A stretch of DNA of 64,000 bases from Bacteroides ihuae. Its GTDB lineage: Bacteria; Bacteroidota; Bacteroidia; Bacteroidales; Bacteroidaceae. Where the stretch lies: assembly GCF_900104585.1 (NCBI RefSeq), contig NZ_FNVX01000006.1, positions 186,001 through 250,000 on the forward strand. Reading direction: 5' to 3'. The number at the start of each line of letters is the position of its first letter. Position 1 is the stretch's first letter. The position numbers were made by a program, and so were the translations under genes. Below, piece after piece: positions 55,641-64,000 of the stretch. The notes under the pieces were generated by a model. That model made no database searches and was not told where the DNA came from. It worked only from the letters and a program-made list of their open reading frames with translations.

Positions 55641-57368
55641 TCAACGTATTATTTCAAACAATGCATTGCCATTTTTCACCGGATTCCAGTCGTCACTTCC
55701 TGCAAGCACTTTCTCCGGTTCATATCCTTTCAAACTCTTTAATTGGCGAGAAAAGGGCGCACGCGCTTTTGCATTTGCTCCAGGACCTGTACTTTCATAC
55801 TCCGCATATACGACCGTTTTCTCCGCATCCTTCTTGTTCCAATTATCCCATCCTACAGGCAAGATATGCTTACCCAAATTGCAACGAATGAAGACTGCCT
55901 GCGCATACGGACGCCAAGGACGAGACAGGTAGACTTTCTCCACTCCTTCATCGGCAGTTAGCTTGCAGTCATAGAACACATATCCATAAGCTTTGCCCTG
56001 ATCTGTAGACGGAGCGGTAGCGTAGCCGTCAAGCTTACTATGAATAGTGCATCGGTTAAACACAACGGTAGACCAACCAAAGATGAAATCGACTGTTCCT
56101 TCAATGTAGCAATCTTCATAATACTGGCGACTGTTTTTACCATACGTGTAGAGTGTGTCTTGAAAGCCAAGGAAGCGACAGTTCTTAAAGTATGCCCTAT
56201 CGCCACTCACAAAACAAGCCACCGCCTGCCCCACCGGACCGGAAGTATTCTCAAAAGTAATATTCTCCGCATAGAAATCAGGAGCATAAACATAACAACT
56301 AGCGGAACCGGAAGTGCCTGTCTCCTCTCCAAAACGATTCTTTTTGCTTGCAAAGTCATCATAAGAAATCACAGCACCCTCCTGACCAATGAGCGCAACA
56401 TTTATTTTACTCTCCGGAATCACTAACTTCTCTTTATACACACCCTTGCGCACAAGAATAGTGGTGCGAACCTTCTTGCGAAAATCAGGTACTGCGTTGA
56501 TCGCTTCCTGTACAGTGAAGAAATCGCCACTGCCATCTTTAGCCACCACAAAATCGTAATGACGCACATATTTAGCCAATGCAGGAACCTCTTTAGCGAT
56601 CGCATCAACAACCAAACCGGCTACCACACGCGCACCATATATATTTAAGTGAGTGTTGTCTTCACGTCCCTGTGGTATAGCAGGTACCGTATTGGCTGGT
56701 ACCCACATAAAAAGCTTCTTCGACTCTTGCGGTCCCAAATTCTCAACCAAGTCGTGAGTAATTTTATTCATATCCACGAAAGCCACTCCTAACTCTTTAG
56801 CCACATTACGTGGAGATTCCAGATAAGCCCCATGTGTATCAAACAGCTTTTCGCCTTCCTGAGGAAGAACATCCTGTCCCGGCACTTTGCGGGTATCTTT
56901 ATTAATCTCCTCATCTTGTGGACGAACAAAATTGCGACGAACAATAGAGTTAAAAAGCACAGGTATACCACCTTTTGCTCTCGTTTCGTTTACAAACCGA
57001 CGCAGATTTGCATCAAAAGTCGTTCCCGGGTCAGTATGCCGAATGCTATCCTTCTTCTCATCATTATGTCCAAACTGAATGAACACATAATCGCCTTTCT
57101 TCACTTGAGAAATAACCTTCTCCCATCTGCCTTCACTAATAAAACTTTTAGAACTACGCCCATTCTGAGCATGATTATCGATCACAATGTCTTCACTAAA
57201 GAAGCCCGGCAACACATGCCCCCAACCCCGTTCAGGATTGCTTCCAGTCAGACTCTTATTTGCCATGGTCGAGTCGCCAATCATAAAAATTGTAATAGTT
57301 GGCTTATCCGCTTTGAAAGCCGAAAAAAGGAAAAAGGTTACTATCAGTAACGCAAACTTATTCTTCAT
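55641..57368 (-). CDS. CE12-CE8 fusion: SGNH acetylesterase plus pectin methylesterase
   Basis: 575 residues from ATG 57368 (MKNKFALLIV), signal peptide ending AFKADKP. The N-terminal SGNH/GDSL domain (about 22-250) has S33 in MIGDSTMANKS, GRSSKSF, FGHND and DNTHLNIYGA, the layout of rhamnogalacturonan acetylesterases (CE12). The C-terminal domain (about 258-575) is a CE8 beta-helix: SGDFFTVQEAINAVPDFRKK, GQAVACFVSGDRAYF, catalytic Asp residues in GFQDTLYTYG and GTVDFIFGWS, and Arg in YLSRPWRPYAQ. One protein therefore removes acetyl and methyl groups from pectin ahead of lyase and hydrolase. It is followed on the operon side by nothing else on its strand; the PL10-like gene lies 104 bases upstream. 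Confidence 0.93.
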   Translation of the reverse strand: MKNKFALLIVTFFLFSAFKADKPTITIFMIGDSTMANKSLTGSNPERGWGHVLPGFFSEDIVIDNHAQNGRSSKSFISEGRWEKVISQVKKGDYVFIQFGHNDEKKDSIRHTDPGTTFDANLRRFVNETRAKGGIPVLFNSIVRRNFVRPQDEEINKDTRKVPGQDVLPQEGEKLFDTHGAYLESPRNVAKELGVAFVDMNKITHDLVENLGPQESKKLFMWVPANTVPAIPQGREDNTHLNIYGARVVAGLVVDAIAKEVPALAKYVRHYDFVVAKDGSGDFFTVQEAINAVPDFRKKVRTTILVRKGVYKEKLVIPESKINVALIGQEGAVISYDDFASKKNRFGEETGTSGSASCYVYAPDFYAENITFENTSGPVGQAVACFVSGDRAYFKNCRFLGFQDTLYTYGKNSRQYYEDCYIEGTVDFIFGWSTVVFNRCTIHSKLDGYATAPSTDQGKAYGYVFYDCKLTADEGVEKVYLSRPWRPYAQAVFIRCNLGKHILPVGWDNWNKKDAEKTVVYAEYESTGPGANAKARAPFSRQLKSLKGYEPEKVLAGSDDWNPVKNGNALFEIIR

Positions 57369-57472
57369 TTTTGTCGATGTTATAGTTTCACATTGCAATA
57401 TTACAAAGAATCATTGGCAACGAAGTGCAAAAAACGTTTGAACAAGTGGAAAAATTAACTAGTCGCCACATT

Positions 57473-59089
57473 TTAGTTCTTTGCATCCAGAAAATGAATG
57501 CATTTCATCATATTAGCGATATATATGGCAGTAGAAATTCCCATTACCGAAGTTTCACTAGAATAACATGAAGTGTCATACTCATCTCCCACAAAAGTAG
57601 AAGCATATTTAGTTTCTTTGCTTGGTGCCATGAACGGACATTCTTTATATGGATTAGAAATGTCTTTCAAAGGAGTTAGCCAATACCCTTCTTTCGTTAG
57701 TGTCTTTATGAGTTTTGCAACATCTGTTTTCTCATCTCCTTCCATTTGACGTGTTCTGGTGTAGTATTTAGGCAACGAAACTTTTTCTACACTTAAAAGT
57801 GGTGATCCTTTAATCACTTCAGACACCGGTGTTTCTTTGATTGTATTATACGCTTTACGCAATTCGTCGACGTCTACAAATGCGCCCGACGAATAATGTC
57901 CGATTGTATTACACATATCTTGATCAGTATAATAATGCCCATTAACAACATTACTCCCTACACGATGAACATATAAAGGCACTCCTGTATCAGGATCAAC
58001 AAATCGGGGAACAAAAATACCCTTCCTACCATAGAGAGGTCTTCCAAACTTTTGAATTTCAGCTTCGGATAGTGCTGTAGATTCGAGATAACCAATAGCA
58101 GCCGGAATACCTGCAAGGAATTTACTCTCTCCTGTCAGGTGATAATACTCCATTAATAAATGAATAGCTCTTACCGTAGTACCGGCATTAATGCTTCGTG
58201 GTTCATACGAACGAGCGTGGGCAGGCTGCAGATCTTCCACAGTATACTGGTCTGCCCATCCGGCATAAGGGGCTCCTTGCTGAAGAATAATGAGCAAGTT
58301 CATTGCCCGCATAATCGGTTCCTTTACATTTTGCAACCCCATAGCCTGATAACATTGAATAAGAAATTCTGTATTTTCAGAAATAACATCATCATTCATC
58401 GTTATAAAAGAAGTATAATCTTTCTTACCTTGAAAAGGATGATCATACATTAAGGGATAACGTTGTGGCCACCCACCCACAGGATATTGACTTTCTAAAA
58501 CTAGACGTATCACTTTCTCCAAAGGATATCGAAAAACAGGGTCGTTCTTCTCAACATACATACGCAACAAGAACTTAGCTGCCTGCATTGTACCCGAGTC
58601 ATCAAACGTGGCATTTCCATAATAATGCTGAAACTCTTCTAACCTCCATGCATTTTTCCCTACAGTTGCATACCATTGTTTTAATGAGTTTTCACCGGCA
58701 AAATCGAAAACATAGTTCCAGCCTCCACAAGGAAGCTGTCCCCAGATTAAAGCATTAGCAACCTTCTTTGCCGATTCATAGTAATATTCATCGCCTGTAG
58801 CATGATAAGCATCCAATAGTAGATGCCCTACCGTAGGTGTTCCGGGAGGTTGAATCCACACCATCGTTCGTTTAGCTTCCAGTTCTCCCCAACTGCGAGA
58901 CAGATCAGGAAGATAACTCCAGACGAAGCCTCCATTGTAACTAGCTGTTTCTATCATAAAACGAGTGGCACTCTTCATTGTTTGAAGTACCTGGTTCTCC
59001 ATTCTTTGCGACTGGGCATTCATGTAAAAAGGAGAAAAGAATGTTACTGTCAAGGCAGATGCAGCAACTTTAAAAAAGAAGTTTTTCAT
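57473..59089 (-). CDS. PL10-like pectate lyase
   Basis: 538 residues with signal peptide (ends FYMNAQSQ). An (alpha/alpha)-toroid lyase pattern is visible: ATFDDSGTM at 160-168, ESQYPVGGWPQRYPL at about 202-216, ITMNDDV near 230-236 and RSYEPRSIN near 290. These match the calcium and substrate motifs of PL10 (Pectic acid lyase). It cleaves de-esterified homogalacturonan by beta-elimination, giving unsaturated ends. The protein is longer than minimal PL10 catalytic domains, with extra N- and C-terminal regions (YYTRTRQMEGDEKTDVAKLI near 437-456). It is divergent from the kdgF-like gene, 74 bases apart. Confidence 0.82.
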   Translation of the reverse strand: MKNFFFKVAASALTVTFFSPFYMNAQSQRMENQVLQTMKSATRFMIETASYNGGFVWSYLPDLSRSWGELEAKRTMVWIQPPGTPTVGHLLLDAYHATGDEYYYESAKKVANALIWGQLPCGGWNYVFDFAGENSLKQWYATVGKNAWRLEEFQHYYGNATFDDSGTMQAAKFLLRMYVEKNDPVFRYPLEKVIRLVLESQYPVGGWPQRYPLMYDHPFQGKKDYTSFITMNDDVISENTEFLIQCYQAMGLQNVKEPIMRAMNLLIILQQGAPYAGWADQYTVEDLQPAHARSYEPRSINAGTTVRAIHLLMEYYHLTGESKFLAGIPAAIGYLESTALSEAEIQKFGRPLYGRKGIFVPRFVDPDTGVPLYVHRVGSNVVNGHYYTDQDMCNTIGHYSSGAFVDVDELRKAYNTIKETPVSEVIKGSPLLSVEKVSLPKYYTRTRQMEGDEKTDVAKLIKTLTKEGYWLTPLKDISNPYKECPFMAPSKETKYASTFVGDEYDTSCYSSETSVMGISTAIYIANMMKCIHFLDAKN

Positions 59090-59115
59090 GTATCTTACTT
59101 TATAAAATTATTGTG

Positions 59116-59123
59116 TATATTTG
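59116..59123 (+). promoter_or_regulatory. -7 promoter box TATATTTG for the KdgF-like gene
   Basis: Exact match to TAnnTTTG, 40 bases before the ATG at 59164. Confidence 0.5.
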
Positions 59124-59163
59124 AATTGCATATCCGAAAGGAAAAAACAAAAGAGGCCAGATT

Positions 59164-59508
59164 ATGAAAACAGGTAGTAATAAATTTATTTTTGAGAAAG
59201 AAAAGGAGTGGGAACCAGCTGGTGAAGGAGTTGTTCGTCAAATCATGGGTTATGACGGGCAACTGATGCTGGTAAAAGTGAAATTTATAAAAGGAGCACA
59301 AGGTACTCCGCATAGCCATTATCATACCCAAACCACCTATGTTGCAAGCGGCAAATTTCAATTTACCGTAGACGGAGAAACTAGCTTTGTTGAAACAGGA
59401 GACGGTATTTATATTGCTCCCGATGCGGAACACAGTTGCATTTGTCTCGAGGCAGGGATACTCATCGACTGCTTCAGTCCGATGAGAGCAGATTTTATCG
59501 GAAAATAA
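59164..59508 (+). CDS. kdgF: KdgF-like cupin (unsaturated uronate processing)
   Basis: 114 residues, cytosolic, a single cupin barrel. Metal-ligand motif TPHSHYHTQTTYVASG has H50, H52, H54 and Q56, with H90 in PDAEHSC, as in KdgF proteins. KdgF speeds the conversion of 4,5-unsaturated monouronates, the products of pectate or alginate lyases, into the linear ketouronate that enters the KDG pathway. Its gene lies directly beside the PL10-like lyase that would supply the substrate. No kduI, kduD or kdgK genes are inside the window. Confidence 0.9.
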   Translation: MKTGSNKFIFEKEKEWEPAGEGVVRQIMGYDGQLMLVKVKFIKGAQGTPHSHYHTQTTYVASGKFQFTVDGETSFVETGDGIYIAPDAEHSCICLEAGILIDCFSPMRADFIGK

Positions 59509-59536
59509 GATTCCAGAGTCTGCTAAAAGCATACTG

Positions 59537-59566
59537 TAGATGCGAGATTTATAAGTCTCGCATCTA
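59537..59566. terminator. Terminator between the KdgF-like gene and the GH2 gene
   Basis: Perfect 11-bp arms TAGATGCGAGA/TCTCGCATCTA with an 8-base loop, followed by TTT, between convergent genes. Confidence 0.75.
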
Positions 59567-59587
59567 TTTGACGTTATGCATTGTTGT

Positions 59588-62500
59588 TCATTCAAAGTCA
59601 ATCATATTACAAACTATTTTCTTTGCAACTAAACCCGCTGTGTTTTCATTCACTATGTTTCCATAAATATCAAGAGTTGAAAATAAAATGGTCCCTTTAC
59701 CTATACGTACAACACCCATTGCCGTACCTAAAGCCATAGGATAGGAATGGTAAGCTCCCACTAGTAGTTCTTCTCCTTGCATCAAGAACCCCATACGTTC
59801 CGTACCTGTATGAATCAGTGCCTGATAAGGCCAGTTCAAAGCAGTATTAACAGGCAATTCGTTGAATACGGGATGAGCTTTATTGAACATCACACCACCC
59901 AGCCAATTCGTTCCGACAAAGAATTTGTCTTTAAATACGGCATTACTATTTGTCGATACAAACTCCGACCACTCATCGGCATTCTCCAAGATGAAAAGAT
60001 GAGTTCCATCCTTCTTAACACGCTCCATCAATGCTTGTGCATCAGGCATCTCTTCATTGGGAACAGCCCAATCTAAACGACACCTTGCGTTACTGCGGGG
60101 ATGCTTGAAACGAATTTCCACATTTACTTTTTCACCACGAGTTAATTGTATCTTCCCGTTACCAAGGTGAGTACGATCAGCCAGTACCTCATAGACTTTG
60201 CTACCATTAACATAAAGTTGAATTATACTTCGATCATTGCTCTGTATGTTGAAGCTATACTCTCCACTTACAGGAGGTAAAATACTACCACTCCAAACAA
60301 TACTATATCCGGCTACTGTGGGAACAAAAGGATTAGGAGTCGCTCCTTCAATAGCACTCAAATTCACGATTTTCGCTATTTCCCGATGAATTTCATGTTC
60401 GAAGTTCATATCCATATAATAAACAGCATCTAGCCCAGGCTTTCCTGAAGCAGATCGGAGAGCTTCAGAAGGTACCATCGTTAATTGTTCTTTCTTGGGA
60501 GGACGAGTAACAATAATCCAGTCTAATTTGCCCAAACTATCGGCATAAGTTTCAACAGGAATAGCCGTTCGTCCTTTCAAGAAAGTAGCCATTGCATTCC
60601 CGTCTTCCCAAATAGCACCCCGACCCTCCAATCGGTTTGTAGATAAGTCAACAGACAATACATCATCAAAACCGGAAGCCACCGTCGTATTATTTTCACT
60701 TTGAAGTGTTGCAACAATCCTACATAGTCCACCCTTTCCGGGAACTTCCATAACCAGACTATCAACAAGCTGTTCTCCATACCTGTCTCCGCCAGTTACA
60801 TGTACTTTCTTCTGAAATGTCCCGCATTGTTTACCATTCACATCCAATATAGAAGCATGTAGTGTGTACTCACCATTTATATCTTTTTCATTTATAATAT
60901 AAAAATCAGTAACAAGCTTTCCGCCCGCCTTAAGTATCTGTTGGCGCGGCTTTACTGCAATATAAAGAGGACGATTATAACGCGCTATTATGGCAGGATT
61001 AGATTTAGGATAACGGAAGCAGTCCACTATTCCTGAATAATTTTCAGTAAGTTCAGATTCCCAACCATTTATAACATAAGCATCCGTAAAATTATTCAAG
61101 CGAGCAGATTCTATCTTCCGACCTTGATGTTCGAAGGAAACTGTTCCCATGGCCACTGTCAATGAATCAACAGTAGGATATATCGCACGTAGTCCTTTTG
61201 CATCAATATAGCGATCAAACTCATCATACCAACGAAGAAACTCACGTCCGTCCCATCCCTTATAAAGATTCTTTTCAATATCTTCTTTATTTTTCTCCAA
61301 TCTCGGAGGTGATGAAAGCGCACCTTCTTCACCGAAGAAGACAATTTCTTTCGCATTAGTAGTGTTGTTATAATAGTCTTTCGGACTCTTATAAAGACTT
61401 TCATTCCATACGGCCGGACCACCTGCATGGTGATAATCATACCAACCATTCCAATAAACAGTCGTATCATTAGGGCGGATATGTATTTTAGCCTGATCGT
61501 CTACATAATCACCTTTTGCCCATGCGGATGTACGCAAGATATATCGTGAAGGATCAAGCTTCTGCATATCTTTCATTGCATCAATTTCAATGGTCAACTG
61601 CTCCGGAGAAGCATCACCGGATTCATTCATCATGTTATAAATCACAAGGCTGGGATGACTACGATCACGTTTCACCATCCGCACCACCTTTTCATGCAAA
61701 TTATCATTCAAGAACTGATTGCCAACCTTTACTCTAAAGCCACCCGGCTCTTCGAAATAGAGTAATCCTATCTCGTCTGCATAATCCAGCACATTTGTTG
61801 ATCCCATAAAACGATGAAAGTTCAGCATATTCAGTCCTAGCTCTTTGGCCACCCGCACTTGTCTCTCAGCCAACTCATCAGTAGCATAAATTCCGTTTAT
61901 CGGCCAAAAGCCCCAACTGATAGCAGATCGAAGCATTATGCGTTTTCCGTTAAGACGAAACATAGCATCTTTACCAATACCGGTAGCTTCAAACCAACGA
62001 AAGCCAAACCGCTGAGTAGCAAGATCATTCGATTTTGTTTTTCCCTTCAATTCTACCTTACAAAGGTATAAATTAGGATGATCCACGTCCCAAAGCTTAG
62101 CATTAGGAGCTAAAACCGAAACTTTTATTTCATTCATGCCCGTTTCCAGCAAAACCGACTTCAATTTCTTAGTGAACACTACATGCGAAGGATTTTTCCA
62201 TTCAACAATAGAAAGCACCACATCCCGTTTAACCGCAATATTCTCAGGATTATTAATGATAATGATAGCATTTGCAGTAGTGATCTGCGGTGTATTTTGC
62301 ATATAAATATCGGCAATATACACCGAAGGGCGAACTTCCAAGCTAACCTTTCCGGTTATTCCTCCAAATGCGTGTCCAGGAGGCAAGGTTTTATCACCCC
62401 ATTGTATTAATGCTCCATCTCGCCAATCATGATTACCACCTGCATCTGTGATACGGACTGCTAACTGAATCTTATCTCCAGATCTCACATACGAAGTAAC

Positions 62501-62974
62501 ATCTATTTCAAACGGAGTATTGTCCACGATTTGATAATCGACCAATTGCCTATTTATGAAAATTTCCGCCCGAGAACGAATAGAAGCAAATTTTAAGAAG
62601 ACCTTTTCATCTCTTCCATAAGCGGGGATATCTACATTACGCGTCCACCAAGTAACTCCTTTTATGTCTCCTTCAGGGCCTGATTTCGTCTGCAAATACT
62701 CTTCTGCAGTACCTGGAACTTTCACCTGCATAGTATAAGGAGATGTTAGTATTTCCCAGCCTTTTGTAGGTTTGAGTATTGAGTCTTTAAATGCTTCAGA
62801 CAAAGACATGTAGATCTTTTCTTTCTCCCATGATACATTTTTATCCTGCCATAAATACCATCTTGCACCAGATAAGTCAACAGTAATTCTTCCTTGAGAT
62901 GCAAATAAAGAAGAAGATGAGAAAAGTATCACTAAAAGAAAGAAAGAACTGTTTTTTTTATTCAGTTGTCCCAT
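59588..62974 (-). CDS. GH2-family glycosidase with embedded PA14 domain
   Basis: 1,128 residues from ATG 62974 (MGQLNKKNSSFF); an upstream in-frame Met would add a second hydrophobic run and is unlikely. Signal peptide ends SSLFASQG. GH2 sandwich (TWWTRNVDIPAYG; HAFGGITGKVSLEVRP), immunoglobulin-like second domain, then the barrel with acid/base Glu in NMMNES (about 450) and nucleophile Glu in FFGEEGAL (about 555). The C-terminal third includes a PA14 carbohydrate-binding domain (SGEYSFNIQSNDRSIIQLYV; GKIQLTRGEKVNVEIRFKHP). GH2 enzymes here may be beta-galactosidases or glucuronidases acting on pectic side chains; the exact sugar is unknown. Confidence 0.9.
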   Translation of the reverse strand: MGQLNKKNSSFFLLVILFSSSSLFASQGRITVDLSGARWYLWQDKNVSWEKEKIYMSLSEAFKDSILKPTKGWEILTSPYTMQVKVPGTAEEYLQTKSGPEGDIKGVTWWTRNVDIPAYGRDEKVFLKFASIRSRAEIFINRQLVDYQIVDNTPFEIDVTSYVRSGDKIQLAVRITDAGGNHDWRDGALIQWGDKTLPPGHAFGGITGKVSLEVRPSVYIADIYMQNTPQITTANAIIIINNPENIAVKRDVVLSIVEWKNPSHVVFTKKLKSVLLETGMNEIKVSVLAPNAKLWDVDHPNLYLCKVELKGKTKSNDLATQRFGFRWFEATGIGKDAMFRLNGKRIMLRSAISWGFWPINGIYATDELAERQVRVAKELGLNMLNFHRFMGSTNVLDYADEIGLLYFEEPGGFRVKVGNQFLNDNLHEKVVRMVKRDRSHPSLVIYNMMNESGDASPEQLTIEIDAMKDMQKLDPSRYILRTSAWAKGDYVDDQAKIHIRPNDTTVYWNGWYDYHHAGGPAVWNESLYKSPKDYYNNTTNAKEIVFFGEEGALSSPPRLEKNKEDIEKNLYKGWDGREFLRWYDEFDRYIDAKGLRAIYPTVDSLTVAMGTVSFEHQGRKIESARLNNFTDAYVINGWESELTENYSGIVDCFRYPKSNPAIIARYNRPLYIAVKPRQQILKAGGKLVTDFYIINEKDINGEYTLHASILDVNGKQCGTFQKKVHVTGGDRYGEQLVDSLVMEVPGKGGLCRIVATLQSENNTTVASGFDDVLSVDLSTNRLEGRGAIWEDGNAMATFLKGRTAIPVETYADSLGKLDWIIVTRPPKKEQLTMVPSEALRSASGKPGLDAVYYMDMNFEHEIHREIAKIVNLSAIEGATPNPFVPTVAGYSIVWSGSILPPVSGEYSFNIQSNDRSIIQLYVNGSKVYEVLADRTHLGNGKIQLTRGEKVNVEIRFKHPRSNARCRLDWAVPNEEMPDAQALMERVKKDGTHLFILENADEWSEFVSTNSNAVFKDKFFVGTNWLGGVMFNKAHPVFNELPVNTALNWPYQALIHTGTERMGFLMQGEELLVGAYHSYPMALGTAMGVVRIGKGTILFSTLDIYGNIVNENTAGLVAKKIVCNMIDFE

Positions 62975-63170
62975 ATAGTAAAAGATTAAAAGGCACTCTA
63001 TATAAATGTTAACAAAGAAAGAAAAATACAAGTATCAACAGTGTTGTTTCGACCTATTCTAGACTTCAATAAATGTGGAACGTTATTATCGAATTTTAGT
63101 CACAAGCCACAAGTAATCAACAGATAACCATTAGCCTTTATTAAATAAAACGCCGAAATCATTTAACAAA

Positions 63171-63209
63171 AGAGATCAAGAGCATAGGAAGATTATTCTC
63201 TTGATCTCT
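63171..63209. terminator. Terminator after the second susD-type gene
   Basis: Perfect 12-bp arms AGAGATCAAGAG/CTCTTGATCTCT with a 15-base loop, 17 bases past the minus-strand stop codon. Confidence 0.8.
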
Positions 63210-63226
63210 TTTTATTCAGTTATGCC

Positions 63227-64000
63227 CTATTTCTGTTTAAATCCGTAACCATTAGTAAACCCGCCAGTTGTCAATATATTAGGAGTAAATGGCCATAAGT
63301 AAATAGGTGCCTTGGTATAGTCATAATCATAAAACAAGTAAGTATAATACTCATCATAGTATTTAACCAATTCAGCACCCCATGACACTTTAGTGTAGCC
63401 GTCTGCCACTAAGGCTGCAGCTTCAGCACCTTCCGGATCAATGTATTCGAATAACCCTTTTATAGCCAGATTAGTTTTAGGAGTAGCTGTTCCATAAATA
63501 GGATAAGGTTTAGCTGCAGTAGCAGCTGTTACAGAAAAGCTTTCCCAATCGTCATTCTGACCACGCCACCCTGGAGACAAAACGGGATCATCTTCCTTAT
63601 CAGCAGGACATTCAGTTGTCAAGCGATGGCTATATTGAGACTTTGCATCTACCAATTTTGTCCAAATATAGCTTGAAATAGTATTACCGTTAGGGAATGT
63701 ATAGTAGCCATTATTTTTCAAACCATCAAGCATCGCTTTTGTCATATCCTTAACATCCTTAATAGCCTCTGGAAGCAGACCAGAACGAATTAAAGTCCAT
63801 CGGCGATCACCCTCACCTGCAAATTCAAACCCACGCTCATTAATCACGGCTTTCAGTATACTACCGCTAGATGAGATGAACGCATCTGTATTAGCCTTAT
63901 CTGAAGGGAATGAGCGTTCACGTATCTTATTCAAATATGTTTTAGCATTTGCATCATCACCAGTAGCCGCACATGCTTCAGCATAAGTCAGATAAATTTC
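63227..64000 (-). CDS. C-terminal part of a second SusD/RagB-family lipoprotein, 5' end outside the window
   Basis: About 257 residues visible; the frame is open to the right edge (EIYLTYAEACAATGDDANAK), so the start lies beyond 64000. The RagB/SusD C-terminal pattern is clear: YLTYAEACAA, AVINERGFEFAGEGDRRWTLIRS, and the closing YLWPFTPNILTTGGFTNGYGF. It differs strongly from the SusD at 46-48 kb, so it belongs to a second SusCD pair reading toward the GH2 gene. This suggests the pectin region continues to the right with another transporter. Confidence 0.93.
   Translation of the reverse strand, partial: EIYLTYAEACAATGDDANAKTYLNKIRERSFPSDKANTDAFISSSGSILKAVINERGFEFAGEGDRRWTLIRSGLLPEAIKDVKDMTKAMLDGLKNNGYYTFPNGNTISSYIWTKLVDAKSQYSHRLTTECPADKEDDPVLSPGWRGQNDDWESFSVTAATAAKPYPIYGTATPKTNLAIKGLFEYIDPEGAEAAALVADGYTKVSWGAELVKYYDEYYTYLFYDYDYTKAPIYLWPFTPNILTTGGFTNGYGFKQK

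Noticed and set aside
1..64000. tRNA or rRNA genes
   Set aside because: No cloverleaf or rRNA-like segment was noticed on reading either strand; a dedicated covariance search was not possible.

Overview
The window is AT-rich DNA from a Bacteroidota bacterium, most likely Bacteroides or a close relative. Three things point there: TAnnTTTG-type -7 promoter boxes in place of E. coli-like -10 boxes and strong Shine-Dalgarno sites; SusC/SusD pairs with a hybrid two-component sensor; and an extended SecA of about 1,100 residues. No rRNA, tRNA, CRISPR array or complete insertion sequence was seen.

Left part (1-34.8 kb) is mainly core genome. It opens with the 3' end of a DUF4105-type membrane protein overlapping an alkaline-phosphatase-fold protein that has lost nearly all catalytic residues. 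Next come secA, a DUF6340 lipoprotein and an acidic orphan. On the minus strand lie a large secreted beta-helix protein, a BlaI/BlaR1-type repressor and protease pair with a triple operator, an SPFH / alpha-beta hydrolase / Arc-like operon, and a sulfur amino acid pair (MalY-type lyase, then a MetY-type enzyme). A HAD phosphatase and a helicase-TPR fusion follow. After a roughly 1 kb gene-free, repeat-rich stretch come an AsmA-like protein, a YrdC/Sua5 protein, nagB, a flavodiiron protein, a radical SAM protein, a DPP4-type peptidase, lipA, a polytopic protein with a degenerate Nudix-like tail, and an operon of fabI, a GldB-like lipoprotein and an RsmI-like methylase.

Right part (35-64 kb) is a pectin utilisation region. 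It holds a GH28 polygalacturonase, a DUF4861 protein, a GH43 enzyme, a LuxR-type regulator divergent from a DUF1349 protein, a Gph-type HAD phosphatase, SusC, SusD, a DUF5123-type surface lipoprotein, a hybrid sensor (HTCS), an alpha/beta esterase, a CE12-CE8 fusion esterase, a PL10-like pectate lyase, a KdgF-like cupin, a GH2-PA14 enzyme and the 3' end of a second SusD. The inferred scheme: SusC/D and the surface lipoprotein capture and import pectic fragments; the two esterase proteins remove methyl and acetyl groups; PL10 and GH28 cut the galacturonan backbone; GH43 and GH2 remove side-chain sugars; KdgF processes the unsaturated uronates made by the lyase; the HTCS switches the locus on.

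The non-coding DNA is also notable. Five separate intergenic regions carry degenerate tandem repeats with the same period of about 22 bp but different unit sequences. There is a 46-bp perfect palindrome in front of susC, a 752-bp gene-free segment bounded by 31-bp near-perfect inverted repeats, and a 16-bp palindrome that places -7 boxes on both strands between the LuxR and DUF1349 genes.
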